Assembly (NCBI GenBank): GCA_027658995.1
Contig: JAQDQK010000027.1
Span: 1 to 43,129, forward strand
Source: Propionibacteriaceae bacterium AM104-82
GTDB lineage: Bacteria; Actinomycetota; Actinomycetes; Propionibacteriales; Propionibacteriaceae
Length of the DNA stretch: 43,129 nt
Direction of reading: 5' to 3'
Part shown: in pieces, positions 7,488-16,880 of the stretch
Layout of the letters: every line of letters starts with the position of its first letter
Position numbering within the stretch: position 1 is the stretch's first letter
Notes under the pieces: generated by a model
Databases searched by the model: none
What the model was told of the DNA's origin: nothing
Seen by the model: the letters and a program-made list of their open reading frames with translations, nothing else
Position numbers and translations under genes: made by a program

Positions 7488-9698
7488 CTACTCCTGGCCC
7501 GGGCGTCTGCTGAGCTGCTCGAACACGGGCCTCAGCCGCATCCACCACTGCTGGCGGGGCCGCTGGTTGTCCCAGTCCATCGAGCCGGTCGCCTGCCGGA
7601 ACGGTGCCATCAGGCCGGGCGTACCGCTGGAGGCGGCCACGTAGTCGCTCACCCCGCCGCGCAACTGCTCGTCGAGGTTGCAGATCGCCATGTAGGCAAG
7701 TCGGGTCGCGTTGATCCGGTCGAACGGAGACGGGCTGCCGCCCTGCTGGATGTGGCCGACGACGGCGTCGCGCACGGAGTACAAGCCGTGACCCTCCGCC
7801 TCGAACATCTTCGAGATGACGTCGCCGGTGTAGTACTGGCTCGCTTCCTCGCCCATCACCGTCAGATAGAACGAGCGGCCCGTCTCGAACGCGTCGACCA
7901 GCGCGATCACGTCTGTGGTGAGTTGTTCGAGCGTGATGCCGGTCTCCGGCAGGTAGGCCTTCTCCGCGCCGCCCGCGATGGCGCCCAGCAGCGGCAGGAA
8001 GCCGCAGGTGCGCCCCATGGTCTCGACGACGAAGGCCCGCTTGCTTGCCGACGCGGACATCCGCACCATGTCGATCGAACTGACAATGGTGTTGAGCGCC
8101 GTGTCGGAGCCGACGGCCATCGGCCAGTCGGGCAGGTTGTTGTCGATGCTGGCGGGCAGCACCGCGATCGGGATGTTGAAGGCCGGGTACCTGCGCCGCT
8201 CGGTCTCCATCAGGTCGACCGTCGCGTAGGCGTGGAAACCGCCCATCACGAGCAGCGCGTCGATGCCGTTGTCCTCGAGGGTTCGCGCCATCTTGTACAG
8301 GTCGGCGTCGACGGGGACGTAGCGGCGGGTGCCGAAGTTGGCGCCTCCGGTGTTGGCCATCCCCTCGACGTCTGACCAGGTGACCTCGCGGATGTCGCCC
8401 TCGATCAGTCCGGGCACGCCGCCCTGGACGGCGAACAGGTCGTAGCCGCGGTCGAGGCCCGCCCGCACCGCGACCCGCGCCAACTGGTTCATGCCGGGGG
8501 CCAGCGCACCGGCGTGCATCACGGCGATCCGCTTGGCGTCGGCGGTCGGTGCGACCGTCGGCGTCGCCTCGGACAGCATCCGGTAGATGTCGACCATGGT
8601 GGTGAAGCCGACGCCGCGGGCCTCGATCGCCGCGGTGTAGTCGCCCTCCGCGACATAGTCGGCGATCCGGTGGGTCGCCTCGACGGCCTCGATGAGCGGC
8701 GTGGCGTACACCTCGTCGCGGCGCACCCCGACCAGCATCGGCTCGGACAGGTCGCCCGCCTGCAGGACCTGGCGCACGGCCTCCACGCCGCACACGGTGG
8801 CCATCCAGCGGTCGTAGGCCGACGGCGTGCCGCCGCGCTGCACGTGCCCAAGGATCGTGATGCGGGCGTCCTCGTCTGCGAGTTCCTTCAGCACCCGCTG
8901 GATGCGCTCCGCGGTGATGGCCTCGCCGTCGCGGTCCGCGGCGCCCTCTGCGACCAGGATGATCGAGTCGCGGCGGCCTGCGGCGCGCCCGCGGGCGAGC
9001 ACCTCGACCATCCGCTCCTCCCAGCCTGCGCGGGGCGGGGACTCGGGCAGGAACGTGTAGTCGGCGCCGCCCGCGATCGCCGTCATCAGGGCGAGGTAGC
9101 CGCAGTGGCGGCCCATCACCTCGACGATGAAGGTGCGGCGGTGCGACTCGGCGGTCGAACTGATCGCGTCGATCGCCTCGGTGATGCGGTGCATCGCCGA
9201 GTCGGTGCCGATCGTCATGTCGGTGCCGACCATGTCGTTGTCGATCGAGCCGACGAGCCCCGCGATGTTGAGGTGCGGGTGCGCCGCGGCCTGCTCGGCC
9301 GTGATCCGGCCCTGCGCCGCCAACTCCGCCACGTACTCGGGCCACGCGAGGCACAGCGCTCTGCTGCCCGTCAGCGAGCCGTCGCCGCCGATCACGATCA
9401 GCCGGTCGATGCCGTGCTTGACCAGGTTCTCCACGGCCCGCAGTTGACCCTCGCGGGTGCGGAACTCAGTGGAACGGGCGGTACCGATCACGGTGCCGCC
9501 CTTGTTGAGGATGCCGGAGACGTCGCTCCAGCCGAGATGGGTGATGTGGTGGCCGCCCTCGATGGCGCCCTGCCACCCCTCGTAGATGGCGAACACCTCG
9601 GCGCCCTGATGGATGCCGGAGCGCACGATGGCGCGCACCGCGGCATTCATGCCCTGCGCATCCCCGCCCGACGTCATGACGCCGATGCGGGCCGTCAT
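7488..9698 (-). CDS. 6-phosphofructokinase, duplicated eukaryotic-type layout
   Basis: A 736-residue enzyme of two tandem PFK domains, about twice the usual bacterial length. It would phosphorylate fructose 6-phosphate in glycolysis. The N-half keeps the catalytic set: GGDGS at 104-108 (the Gly favours ATP over pyrophosphate), SIDND at 151-155 with the catalytic Asp, MGRHCG at 195-200 and GHVQRGG near 284. The C-half keeps the fold but has lost catalysis: GGFHA at 486-490 and SIDNN at 517-521, with Asn replacing the Asp, while MGRTCG (561-566) and the SDTALNT region remain. Eukaryotic PFK-1 is built the same way, with an allosteric C-half. The ATG at 9698 overlaps the stop of the DUF3052 gene by ATGA, so the two are coupled. 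Confidence 0.9.
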   Translation of the reverse strand: MTARIGVMTSGGDAQGMNAAVRAIVRSGIHQGAEVFAIYEGWQGAIEGGHHITHLGWSDVSGILNKGGTVIGTARSTEFRTREGQLRAVENLVKHGIDRLIVIGGDGSLTGSRALCLAWPEYVAELAAQGRITAEQAAAHPHLNIAGLVGSIDNDMVGTDMTIGTDSAMHRITEAIDAISSTAESHRRTFIVEVMGRHCGYLALMTAIAGGADYTFLPESPPRAGWEERMVEVLARGRAAGRRDSIILVAEGAADRDGEAITAERIQRVLKELADEDARITILGHVQRGGTPSAYDRWMATVCGVEAVRQVLQAGDLSEPMLVGVRRDEVYATPLIEAVEATHRIADYVAEGDYTAAIEARGVGFTTMVDIYRMLSEATPTVAPTADAKRIAVMHAGALAPGMNQLARVAVRAGLDRGYDLFAVQGGVPGLIEGDIREVTWSDVEGMANTGGANFGTRRYVPVDADLYKMARTLEDNGIDALLVMGGFHAYATVDLMETERRRYPAFNIPIAVLPASIDNNLPDWPMAVGSDTALNTIVSSIDMVRMSASASKRAFVVETMGRTCGFLPLLGAIAGGAEKAYLPETGITLEQLTTDVIALVDAFETGRSFYLTVMGEEASQYYTGDVISKMFEAEGHGLYSVRDAVVGHIQQGGSPSPFDRINATRLAYMAICNLDEQLRGGVSDYVAASSGTPGLMAPFRQATGSMDWDNQRPRQQWWMRLRPVFEQLSRRPGQE

Positions 9699-10126
9699 CG
9701 ACGAGAGCCCTTGGGGCGAAGCACCTTGGTGGCCTGCCAGTCCGGCGCCACGCTCGCGGTCTTCGTCAAGGTGAGGCCCGCGACGGTGACGCCCTCGGCC
9801 AGGTTCGCTGCCGTGATGAACCCTGGGCGACCCACCTTCGGGGTCAGCAACCAGATGCAGCCGGCGTCCGCGAGGTCGGTCATCGCGTCGACCAGACCGT
9901 CGGCGACGTCGCCGTCCTCGTCGCGCCACCACAACACCACCGCGTCGACCGCCTCCAGCGGGTCATCGATCATCTCCGAGTCGATGCAGTCCATGATCTC
10001 GTCACGGAGCTCCGCATCCACGTCGTCATCCCACCCGAGTTCCTGAACGACCAGCCCAGGGGTGAGGCCCAGCAGGTCTGCGCCCGCGAGATTCTCCTTG
10101 GTCGACTTGCTATCTGCCATGTCCAC
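9695..10126 (-). CDS. DUF3052 family protein
   Basis: A 143-residue acidic protein of the DUF3052 family, which is largely confined to actinobacteria and often lies next to aceE, as it does here. Visible features are the LGLTPGLVVQELGWDDDVD segment, a run of Asp/Glu-rich helices, the aromatic LWWRDEDGD and a C-terminal GRPGFI motif. The start could be the GTG at 10126 or the ATG at 10120. The biochemical role is unknown. The end overlaps the phosphofructokinase start by 4 bp, so expression of the two is probably coupled downstream of aceE. Confidence 0.85.
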   Translation of the reverse strand: MDMADSKSTKENLAGADLLGLTPGLVVQELGWDDDVDAELRDEIMDCIDSEMIDDPLEAVDAVVLWWRDEDGDVADGLVDAMTDLADAGCIWLLTPKVGRPGFITAANLAEGVTVAGLTLTKTASVAPDWQATKVLRPKGSRR

Positions 10127-10184
10127 GGGGTCAAGCCTGCCAGATGCCGGGGGTTATTTCACGACCACCCCCGACAAGCAGGAA

Positions 10185-10215
10185 GCGGGGCCGCCCCACA
10201 AAGGAGCGGCCCCGC
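10185..10215 (-). terminator. Hairpin after aceE
   Basis: A perfect 10-bp inverted repeat (GCGGGGCCGC / GCGGCCCCGC) with an 11-nt loop lies 17 bp downstream of the aceE stop. There is no clean U-run on the minus strand, so it may only partly terminate or may stabilise the aceE mRNA 3' end before the DUF3052 gene. Confidence 0.55.
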
Positions 10216-10231
10216 CTGTTTTGCCCTGCGA

Positions 10232-12991
10232 TCAGGCGTCGCCGCCTGCGTTGCCGGAGGCACCGGCGGTGACGTCGTCGAGCTTGTACTTCGCTGCGGC
10301 CTCTGCGGCCCACTCGGCGGGAACCTCACCGTTGGCGGCGAGGCGCTGCAGCACCGCGACCGCGACGGAGGGACCGTCGATGTTGAAGTAGCGACGGGCC
10401 GCAGCGCGGGTGTCCGAGAAGCCGAAGCCGTCAGCGCCAAGCGTCGTGTAGTCCCCGGGGACCCACTGACGGATCTGGTCCGGCACGGCGCGCATGTAGT
10501 CCGACACGGCCACGATCGGGCCGGGCGCGTCCTTCAGCTTCTGCTCGACCCAGGTCGCCTCGAAGTCGCCGTTGGGGTCGTGGAACAGCTTGGAGTCCAG
10601 CTCCAGGCCCTCGCGGCGCAGCTCGCCCCACGAGGTGACGGACCAGACGTCGGCGACCACGCCGTAGTCGGCCTTCAGCAGTTCCTGCGCCTCGATCGCC
10701 CACGGGAGACCGACGCCGGAGGCGAGGATCTGCGCGCGACGCGCGTCCTCCCCGACGCCCTCCATGGACCCGGGCTTGACCAGGTACATGCCGCGCAGGA
10801 TGCCCTCGACCTCGATACCCTCCGGCTCGGCGGGCTGCACGATCGGCTCGTTGTAGACCGTCAGGTAGTAGATGACGTTCTCGGGCTGCTCGCCGTACAT
10901 GCGGCGCAGGCCGTCGCGCACGATGTGGGCGATCTCGTAGCCGTAGGCCGGGTCGTAGCTCACGACCGCGGTGTTGGTCGACGCGAGGATCGGCGAGTGG
11001 CCGTCCATGTGCTGCAGGCCCTCACCGGTCAGCGTGGTGCGACCCGCGGTCGCACCGATCAGGAAGCCGCGCGACAACTGGTCGGCGGCGGCCCAGATCG
11101 CGTCCGCGGTGCGCTGGAAGCCGAACATCGAGTAGAAGACGTAGATCGGCACCATCGGCTCGCCGTGCGTGGCGTAGGAGCTTCCCGCGGCGGTGAACGA
11201 GGCGACCGAGCCCGCCTCGTTGATGCCGGTGTGGATGATCTGGCCCGACTTCGACTCGCGGTAGCTGAGGAACAGTTCGTTGTCGACGGGGGTGTAGTTC
11301 TGCCCGTGCGGGTTGTAGATCTTGATCGTCGGGAAGAACGCGTCCATGCCGAACGTGCGGGCCTCGTCGGGGATGATCGGGACGACGCGCGGCGCGAAGC
11401 TCTTGTCGCGCATCAGGTCCTTCAGCAGGCGCACGAACGCCATGGTCGTGGCGACCTGCTGGTTGCCCGAGCCCTTCTTCGACGACTCGTAGGCCTTGTC
11501 GCCCGGCAGCGAGATGAACTTGCGGTCGGCGCGACGCTCCGGAAGGTAGCCGCCGAGCTCGCGGCGACGCTCCTGCAGGTACTGGATGCGCGGATCGTCC
11601 TGCCCCGGGTGGATGTAGGGCGGCTGGTACGGGTTCGCCTCGAGCTGTTCGTCGGTCACGGGCACGTCGACGCGGTCGCGGAAGCCCTTGAGGTCGTCGA
11701 GGGCCAGCTTCTTCATCTGGTGGGTCGCGTTGCGGCCCGCGAAGTGCTTGCCCAGGAAGTAGCCCTTGATGGTGTGGGCGAGGATGACGGTGGGCGCGCC
11801 GGTGAACTCGGTGGCCGCCTTGTAGGCCGAGTAGACCTTCGCGAAGTCGTGGCCGCCGCGGGTGAGGCGCCAGATCTCGTCGTCGCTCCAGTCCTTGACC
11901 ATGGCGGCGGTGCGCGGGTCGCGCTCGAAGAAGAACTTGCGCACATAGGCGCCGTCGTTGGCCTTGAAGGTCTGGAAGTCGCCGTCGGTGGTGGAGTTCA
12001 TCAGGTTGACGAGCGCACCGTCGGTGTCGTTTGCCAGCAGCGGATCCCAGCCGCGGCCCCAGACCAGCTTGATGACGTTCCAGCCGGCACCGCGGAAGAA
12101 CGCCTCGAGTTCCTGGACGATCTTGCCGTTGCCGCGGACGGGGCCGTCGAGGCGCTGCAGGTTGCAGTTGACGACGAAGGTCAGGTTGTCGAGTTCCTCG
12201 TTGGCGGCCAACTGGAGCGCGCCACGCGACTCGACCTCGTCCATCTCGCCGTCGCCGAGGAAGGCCCAGACGTGCTGCTGCGAGGTGTCCTTGATGCCGC
12301 GGTTGTGCAGGTAGCGGTTGAACTGCGCCTGCCAGATCGCGTTGATCGGGCCGAGGCCCATCGATACCGTCGGGAACTCCCAGAAGTCGGGCATCTGGTG
12401 CGGGTGCGGGTAGCTGGGCAGCGCGCGGAGCTTGCCGTCGACGTAGTGCGAGTGCTCCTGACGGAAGCCGTCCAGATCGTCCTCGTCCAGGCGACCCTCG
12501 AGGAACGCGCGGGCGTACATGCCGGGCGACGCGTGGCCCTGGAAGTAGATCTGGTCGCCACCGCCGGGGTGGTCCTTGCCGCGGAAGAAGTGGTTCATGC
12601 CCACCTCGTACAGCGTCGCCGACGACGCGTAGGAGGCGATGTGGCCGCCGACGCCGACGCCGGGGCGCTGGGCGCGGTGCACCATGATGGCCGCGTTCCA
12701 GCGGAGCAGGCGGCGGATGCCGCGCTCCAGGGTCTCGTCGCCGGGGAAGGCCGGTTCCTTCGCCGCGGGGATCGTGTTGACGTAGTCGGTGCCGGTCAGC
12801 GACGGCACACCGATGTGACGTTCACGGGCACGTTCGAGGAGCTTCAGCATGACGTAGCGGGCACGGTTACGCCCGCCCGCGTCGATCACTCCATCGAGCG
12901 ATTCAAGCCATTCCGCGGTCTCCGAAGGGTCGATGTCCGGAAGATTGGTGGGCAGACCGTTGAGAATCGGTCCAACCTCGTTCTGACTCAC
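10232..12991 (-). CDS. aceE: Pyruvate dehydrogenase E1, homodimeric type
   Basis: A 919-residue thiamine-diphosphate enzyme that decarboxylates pyruvate and passes the acetyl group to the lipoyl E2 subunit. The length fits the single-chain E1 of actinobacteria and proteobacteria. The ThDP/Mg motif is visible as [10 protein letters not shown] followed about 30 residues later by [32 protein letters not shown] near residue 120 and the transketolase-like central domain are also typical. The start is GTG at 12991 with GAGAGGAACC just upstream. E2 and E3 genes are not in the window, which is usual for actinobacteria where aceE stands apart. A TAGGGT box about 50 bp upstream may be its -10 element. 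Confidence 0.97.
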   Translation of the reverse strand: MSQNEVGPILNGLPTNLPDIDPSETAEWLESLDGVIDAGGRNRARYVMLKLLERARERHIGVPSLTGTDYVNTIPAAKEPAFPGDETLERGIRRLLRWNAAIMVHRAQRPGVGVGGHIASYASSATLYEVGMNHFFRGKDHPGGGDQIYFQGHASPGMYARAFLEGRLDEDDLDGFRQEHSHYVDGKLRALPSYPHPHQMPDFWEFPTVSMGLGPINAIWQAQFNRYLHNRGIKDTSQQHVWAFLGDGEMDEVESRGALQLAANEELDNLTFVVNCNLQRLDGPVRGNGKIVQELEAFFRGAGWNVIKLVWGRGWDPLLANDTDGALVNLMNSTTDGDFQTFKANDGAYVRKFFFERDPRTAAMVKDWSDDEIWRLTRGGHDFAKVYSAYKAATEFTGAPTVILAHTIKGYFLGKHFAGRNATHQMKKLALDDLKGFRDRVDVPVTDEQLEANPYQPPYIHPGQDDPRIQYLQERRRELGGYLPERRADRKFISLPGDKAYESSKKGSGNQQVATTMAFVRLLKDLMRDKSFAPRVVPIIPDEARTFGMDAFFPTIKIYNPHGQNYTPVDNELFLSYRESKSGQIIHTGINEAGSVASFTAAGSSYATHGEPMVPIYVFYSMFGFQRTADAIWAAADQLSRGFLIGATAGRTTLTGEGLQHMDGHSPILASTNTAVVSYDPAYGYEIAHIVRDGLRRMYGEQPENVIYYLTVYNEPIVQPAEPEGIEVEGILRGMYLVKPGSMEGVGEDARRAQILASGVGLPWAIEAQELLKADYGVVADVWSVTSWGELRREGLELDSKLFHDPNGDFEATWVEQKLKDAPGPIVAVSDYMRAVPDQIRQWVPGDYTTLGADGFGFSDTRAAARRYFNIDGPSVAVAVLQRLAANGEVPAEWAAEAAAKYKLDDVTAGASGNAGGDA

Positions 12992-13154
12992 GAAGGTTCC
13001 TCTCGATGTCGGGCTAATGGTCTCGGCGCAAACCGCTACCAGAGTTCCACCCTACCGCGCTTCCGGGGTGCTTCCAGCCCGTCCGAACAGCCTCATCGAT
13101 GCCCCTTTCGGCCACCCGGAAGGGTGGACCTTGGCCGTCGATGCGACGCCGTCC

Positions 13155-14168
13155 TCAGCGGTGCCGCTTCGCATGCTCCAGCAACCGGTCGAGCGGCCAG
13201 GTCGTGATGATGCGCTCTGGCTCGATGCCCGCCTCGACGGCGCGGGCCGCGCCGTAGGTGAGGAAGTCGAGTTGGCCGGGGGCGTGCGCGTCGGAGTCGA
13301 TGCTGAACAGGCAGCCCGCCTCCTTTGCGACAAGCAGCAGGTCGAGCGGCGGGTCCTTGCGCTCGGGTCGCGAGTTGATCTCGACGGCGACCCCGAACAT
13401 CGCGCAGGCCGCGAACACCAGTTCCGCATCGAAGGACGACTGCGCGCGCCAGGTGCCGTCCGGGCGCAGTTTGCGACCCGTCGGGTGGCCGAACACGGTG
13501 GTGTGCGGGTTGGAGACGGCCCCGACCATCCGCCTCGTCATGGTGGCGGAATCTGCGTTGAGGTCGGAGTGCACCGAGGCGGTGACGATGTCGAGACGGT
13601 CGAGCAGGTCGTCGGCCTGGTCGAGGGCGCCCTCGGCGAGGATGTCGACCTCGATGCCCTTGAGGATCCGCATCCCGCGGCCCTGCTGCACCTCATCGAT
13701 CTCGTCCCACTGCGCGACCAGGCGCTCGCGGCTGAGCCCCCGCGCGACCTTCAGGCGCGGCGAATGGTCGGTGATGGCGAGGTACTCGTGCCCCAGCGCC
13801 TCCGCGACGTCGGCCATCTCGGCGATCGGCGAGCCACCGTCGGACCAGGTGGTGTGCGAGTGCAGGTCGCCCCGCAGCAGGGCCCGGAGATCGTCACCCG
13901 CCGGGTCGAGCGAGACGGCGCCCTCGGCCCTGCGCTTGGCCAGCGACTCGTGCAGGCGGCCCTCGGCGGCCGCGGCGGCGATGGCGGCGGTCTTGGGGCC
14001 GAAGCCCTTCAGCGCCCGCCACTCCGCCTCATTCTTTGGCGTCTCCGTCAGCGCGTCGGCGACCGCGGCCGCCTCCCGGAACGCGCGGACCCGGTAGGTG
14101 TCGGCCAGTTCACGCTCCAGCCAGAAGGCGTACTCGCGCAGCGCCGCCGACGGCGTCAACCCGCTCAC
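13155..14168 (-). CDS. PHP-domain phosphoesterase with N-terminal HhH region
   Basis: A 337-residue protein resembling the C-terminal part of bacterial PolX without the polymerase palm. Residues 1-85 carry a helix-hairpin-helix-like region (LKGFGPKTAAIAAAA). The PHP domain then shows its metal ligands in order: GDLHSHTTWSDG, AITDHS, KGIEVDI, ASVHSD, FGHPTGR, and SIDSDAH near the end. Known relatives are phosphoesterases or exonucleases; no specific substrate can be assigned. The GTG start at 14168 overlaps the cobA stop as GTGA, so translation is coupled to cobA although no shared pathway is evident. Confidence 0.85.
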   Translation of the reverse strand: MSGLTPSAALREYAFWLERELADTYRVRAFREAAAVADALTETPKNEAEWRALKGFGPKTAAIAAAAAEGRLHESLAKRRAEGAVSLDPAGDDLRALLRGDLHSHTTWSDGGSPIAEMADVAEALGHEYLAITDHSPRLKVARGLSRERLVAQWDEIDEVQQGRGMRILKGIEVDILAEGALDQADDLLDRLDIVTASVHSDLNADSATMTRRMVGAVSNPHTTVFGHPTGRKLRPDGTWRAQSSFDAELVFAACAMFGVAVEINSRPERKDPPLDLLLVAKEAGCLFSIDSDAHAPGQLDFLTYGAARAVEAGIEPERIITTWPLDRLLEHAKRHR

Positions 14169-14926
14169 CGGAGCCCCAGCCCCGCGACGGCGCCGATCAC
14201 GCACACGGCGGGAGGCTCGATCCCGGCGGCGGCCGCGTCGTCGGCGATGCCCGCGGTCGTGCCGACGATGGATCGCATGGTGGGCAGCGCTGCGTCGGCG
14301 ATCACGGCCGCGGGTGTCGAGGGGTCGAGGCCCGCGTCGATCAGTTCCGCCGTGATCGCGGGGAGGTTCTTCACCCCCATCAGGATCACGATGGTGGTCC
14401 CGGCGGTGGCGAGTCCGCGCCAGTCGATGTCGTTGCGCTCGTCGTCGGGCGCGACGTGCCCGGAGACCACCGTGAACCCTGTCGCCACGCCGCGGTGTGT
14501 GACGGGGATGCCCGCCAGTTCCGCCGCGGCGATCGAGGAGGAGATGCCCGGGATGGTCGAGACCTCGATGCCAGCCTCCCGGCAGGCGATCCATTCCTCT
14601 CCCCCGCGGCCGAAGACGAACGGGTCGCCGCCCTTGAACCGGACCACGTCGAGGCCCTCGGACGCCTTCTCTACGAGGATCTGGTTGATGCGTTCCTGCG
14701 GCGTGAACGGGCCGCGCGGCACCTTGCCCACCTCGATCAGTTCCGCGCCGGGGCGCGCCTCGTCCAGCAGCGGCATCGGCACGAGACGGTCGTAGACGAT
14801 CACGTCGGCGTTCCGCAGCGCCCGCAGCCCAGCGACGGTGATCAGGTCGGGGTCGCCCGGACCGCCGCCCAGCAGCGTGACCCGGCCCCTGGAGGGCTGG
14901 TCGCCGGTCACCTGGTCGCCGGTCAC
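14165..14926 (-). CDS. cobA: Uroporphyrinogen-III C-methyltransferase
   Basis: A 253-residue SAM-dependent methyltransferase that methylates uroporphyrinogen III at C2 and C7 to give precorrin-2, the branch point to cobalamin and siroheme. Family motifs are clear: VTLLGGGPGDPDLITV at the SAM site, DVIVYDRLV, VRFKGGDPFVFGRGGEE and VIPGISS-type residues (STIPGISSSIAAAE), plus THRG. It lacks a fused HemD or CysG oxidase domain. The GTG at 14926 overlaps the thioesterase stop (GTGA). The first ten residues are a perfect duplication, VTGDQVTGDQ, encoded by two copies of GTGACCGGCGACCAG, so a second GTG at 14911 is an equally possible start. Confidence 0.93.
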   Translation of the reverse strand: MTGDQVTGDQPSRGRVTLLGGGPGDPDLITVAGLRALRNADVIVYDRLVPMPLLDEARPGAELIEVGKVPRGPFTPQERINQILVEKASEGLDVVRFKGGDPFVFGRGGEEWIACREAGIEVSTIPGISSSIAAAELAGIPVTHRGVATGFTVVSGHVAPDDERNDIDWRGLATAGTTIVILMGVKNLPAITAELIDAGLDPSTPAAVIADAALPTMRSIVGTTAGIADDAAAAGIEPPAVCVIGAVAGLGLR

Positions 14927-15345
14927 AGGGCCGAGTCGCGGCGCTTCGCGACGCCCGCGTCGAAGCGGTCCCGCAGGATCACCGCCCTCTTGTGCGAGCC
15001 CTGCCCGATCGGCCCGGCCTCGTCCTCGAGGCTGACGCGGAAGGTCAGCACCTTGCCGTCGACCTCGAGCAGTTCGGCGTGCGCGGTCACCGTCATCCCG
15101 ACGGCGGTGGCGGCCGTGTGGGAGATGTTGACGTCGATGCCGACGGAGGATTCCCCCTCGTCGAGGTGCTCGGCGATGACGGCCATCGCGGCGCATTCGG
15201 CGAACGCGACCATGTATCCGGTGGCGAACACGCGCGGCATGTCGGCGAAGCCCGGGTAGGCGTCGCTGACCGCGGGAACGGTCAGCGAGTCGTCCACGGT
15301 GACGCTGACCTGGGCCGTCAGGCCGGGCACGAGGCTGCTCTTCAT
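14923..15345 (-). CDS. FlK-like hotdog thioesterase
   Basis: A 140-residue single-hotdog-fold protein of the family that includes the fluoroacetyl-CoA thioesterase FlK. From memory, the FlK triad is Thr42, Glu50 and His76; here the residues at exactly those positions are Thr42 (ATGYM), Glu50 (AFAE) and His76 (ISHTA), and Arg120 also matches (SHKRAV). Position 33 is Phe, but position 36 is Met, not the Phe of the FlK lid, so fluoroacetyl-CoA is probably not the substrate and another short acyl-CoA is more likely. It lies 26 bp downstream of the alanine symporter gene and overlaps cobA by 4 bp. The start has a poor ribosome binding site, consistent with coupling. Confidence 0.8.
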   Translation of the reverse strand: MKSSLVPGLTAQVSVTVDDSLTVPAVSDAYPGFADMPRVFATGYMVAFAECAAMAVIAEHLDEGESSVGIDVNISHTAATAVGMTVTAHAELLEVDGKVLTFRVSLEDEAGPIGQGSHKRAVILRDRFDAGVAKRRDSAL

Positions 15346-15371
15346 GGGGTAGAGACTAAGCCGTCGTGGCC

Positions 15372-16778
15372 TCAGGACGGCTGGTCGGCCATGAACTCGT
15401 CCACCTCGCCACGCTTGGCCCGCAACTTCGGGTCGTTCTTGAGGTAGTGCGCCGTCTCGCGGGCGATCAGGCCGGAGAGCACCAGCAGGCCGATCAGGTT
15501 CGGCAGCGCCATCAGGCCGTTCATGATGTCGGCGAAGGACCACACGATGCCAAGCGGGATGGTCGCACCGATGTAGACCACCAGCGTGAACACGATGCGG
15601 TACCAGATGGTCGCGCGGGCGCCGAAGAGTCGCTCGATGCAGCGGTCGCCGTAGTAGGACCAGCCGAGGATCGTCGAGAAGGCGAACAGCACGACGCCGA
15701 TGGAGACGATGTAGCCGCCCCATTCGCCGGGCAGGCCGTGGCTGAACGCCATCGAGGTGAGGACCGCGGGGCTCTCGCCGGAGTCCCACACGCCGGTGGT
15801 GACGAGCACCAGGCCGGTGCAGGAGACCACGATGATGGTGTCGATGAAGGTCTGCGTCATCGAGACGAGGCCCTGTCGGACGGGGTGGGTGGTCTGCGCG
15901 GCGGCGGCGGCGATGGCGGCAGAGCCCATGCCGGACTCGTTGGAGAAGATGCCGCGCGCGACACCCATCTGGAGCGCGATCAGGAATCCGCCGATCGCGC
16001 CGCCGACTGCGGCCTTTCCGGTGAACGCCTGCCCGAAGATCAGGGCGAGCGCTCCGGGCACGTCGGCGATGTTGACGATCAGGATGTAGAGCGCGCCCGC
16101 CACGTAGAACACGATCATGATCGGGACGAGCGCCGAGGTGACGGTGCCGATCGACTTGATGCCGCCCAGGATGACGAGGCCGACGAAGACGACCATCACG
16201 ATGGCGGAGATGGTCTGCGGGACGCCGAACGCGTCGTGGACGTTCTCCGCGACGGCGTTGGCCTGCGTCATGTTGCCGATGCCGAAGCTGGCGAGCACCG
16301 CGAAGACGGCGAAGATCAGGCTGAGGGCGACGCCCCACTTCCCGGGCAGCGCCTTCTTGAGGTAGTACTGCGGGCCGCCTGAGGCCTGCCCCTTCGCGTC
16401 GACGGTGCGGAACCGGACGGCGAGGAAGGCCTCGGAGTACTTCGACGCCATGCCGACCAGGCCGGTGACCCACATCCAGAACAGCGCGCCTGGGCCGCCG
16501 ACCGAGATGGCCGTCGCGACGCCGACGATGTTGCCGACGCCGACGGTGGCGGCGAGCGCGGTGGTCAGCGCCTGGAACTGTGAGATGTCGCCCTCCTGCG
16601 CGTCCTCGTCCTTGCGCTCCCAGAGGGCGAGCCGCAGGGCGGAGCCGAGGGTGCGGAACTGGATGCCGCGCAGCCGGATCGTCAGCCAGAGGCCGGTGAG
16701 CAGCAGCAGGGGGATGAGCAGCCACGGGCCCCACACGAAGGAGGAGATGGCGTCGAGAGTCTTCTGGAGGTTTTCCAT
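15372..16778 (-). CDS. Sodium/alanine (glycine) symporter, AGCS family
   Basis: A 468-residue membrane transporter of the AGCS (alanine or glycine:cation symporter) family, importing small amino acids with Na+. Family hallmarks are the N-terminal WGPWLLIPLLLLTGLWLT helix, RLRGIQFR, TALAATVGVGNIVGVATAI with the Gly-rich substrate/sodium site, GPGALFWMW, ASKYSEAFLA, GGPQYYL and GMGSAAIAAAAAQT. About eleven helices fit the normal family length. It probably heads a unit with the thioesterase, cobA and PHP genes (gaps of 26, -4 and -4 bp). I looked for a glycine riboswitch in the roughly 100 bp upstream and saw none. Confidence 0.95.
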   Translation of the reverse strand: MENLQKTLDAISSFVWGPWLLIPLLLLTGLWLTIRLRGIQFRTLGSALRLALWERKDEDAQEGDISQFQALTTALAATVGVGNIVGVATAISVGGPGALFWMWVTGLVGMASKYSEAFLAVRFRTVDAKGQASGGPQYYLKKALPGKWGVALSLIFAVFAVLASFGIGNMTQANAVAENVHDAFGVPQTISAIVMVVFVGLVILGGIKSIGTVTSALVPIMIVFYVAGALYILIVNIADVPGALALIFGQAFTGKAAVGGAIGGFLIALQMGVARGIFSNESGMGSAAIAAAAAQTTHPVRQGLVSMTQTFIDTIIVVSCTGLVLVTTGVWDSGESPAVLTSMAFSHGLPGEWGGYIVSIGVVLFAFSTILGWSYYGDRCIERLFGARATIWYRIVFTLVVYIGATIPLGIVWSFADIMNGLMALPNLIGLLVLSGLIARETAHYLKNDPKLRAKRGEVDEFMADQPS

Positions 16779-16880
16779 GAGTTCAGCAGTCCCGTCATTG
16801 GTTGCAGATTCGCGTCAACCTAGCAACCGACAAGGGCGTCGCGTGCCGATCTCACTCGATCGGGTTCATCCCGGCGGGGG

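Noticed and set aside
10580..13207. An 875-codon open + frame
   Set aside because: It is the antisense of aceE, which has full family motifs on the other strand.
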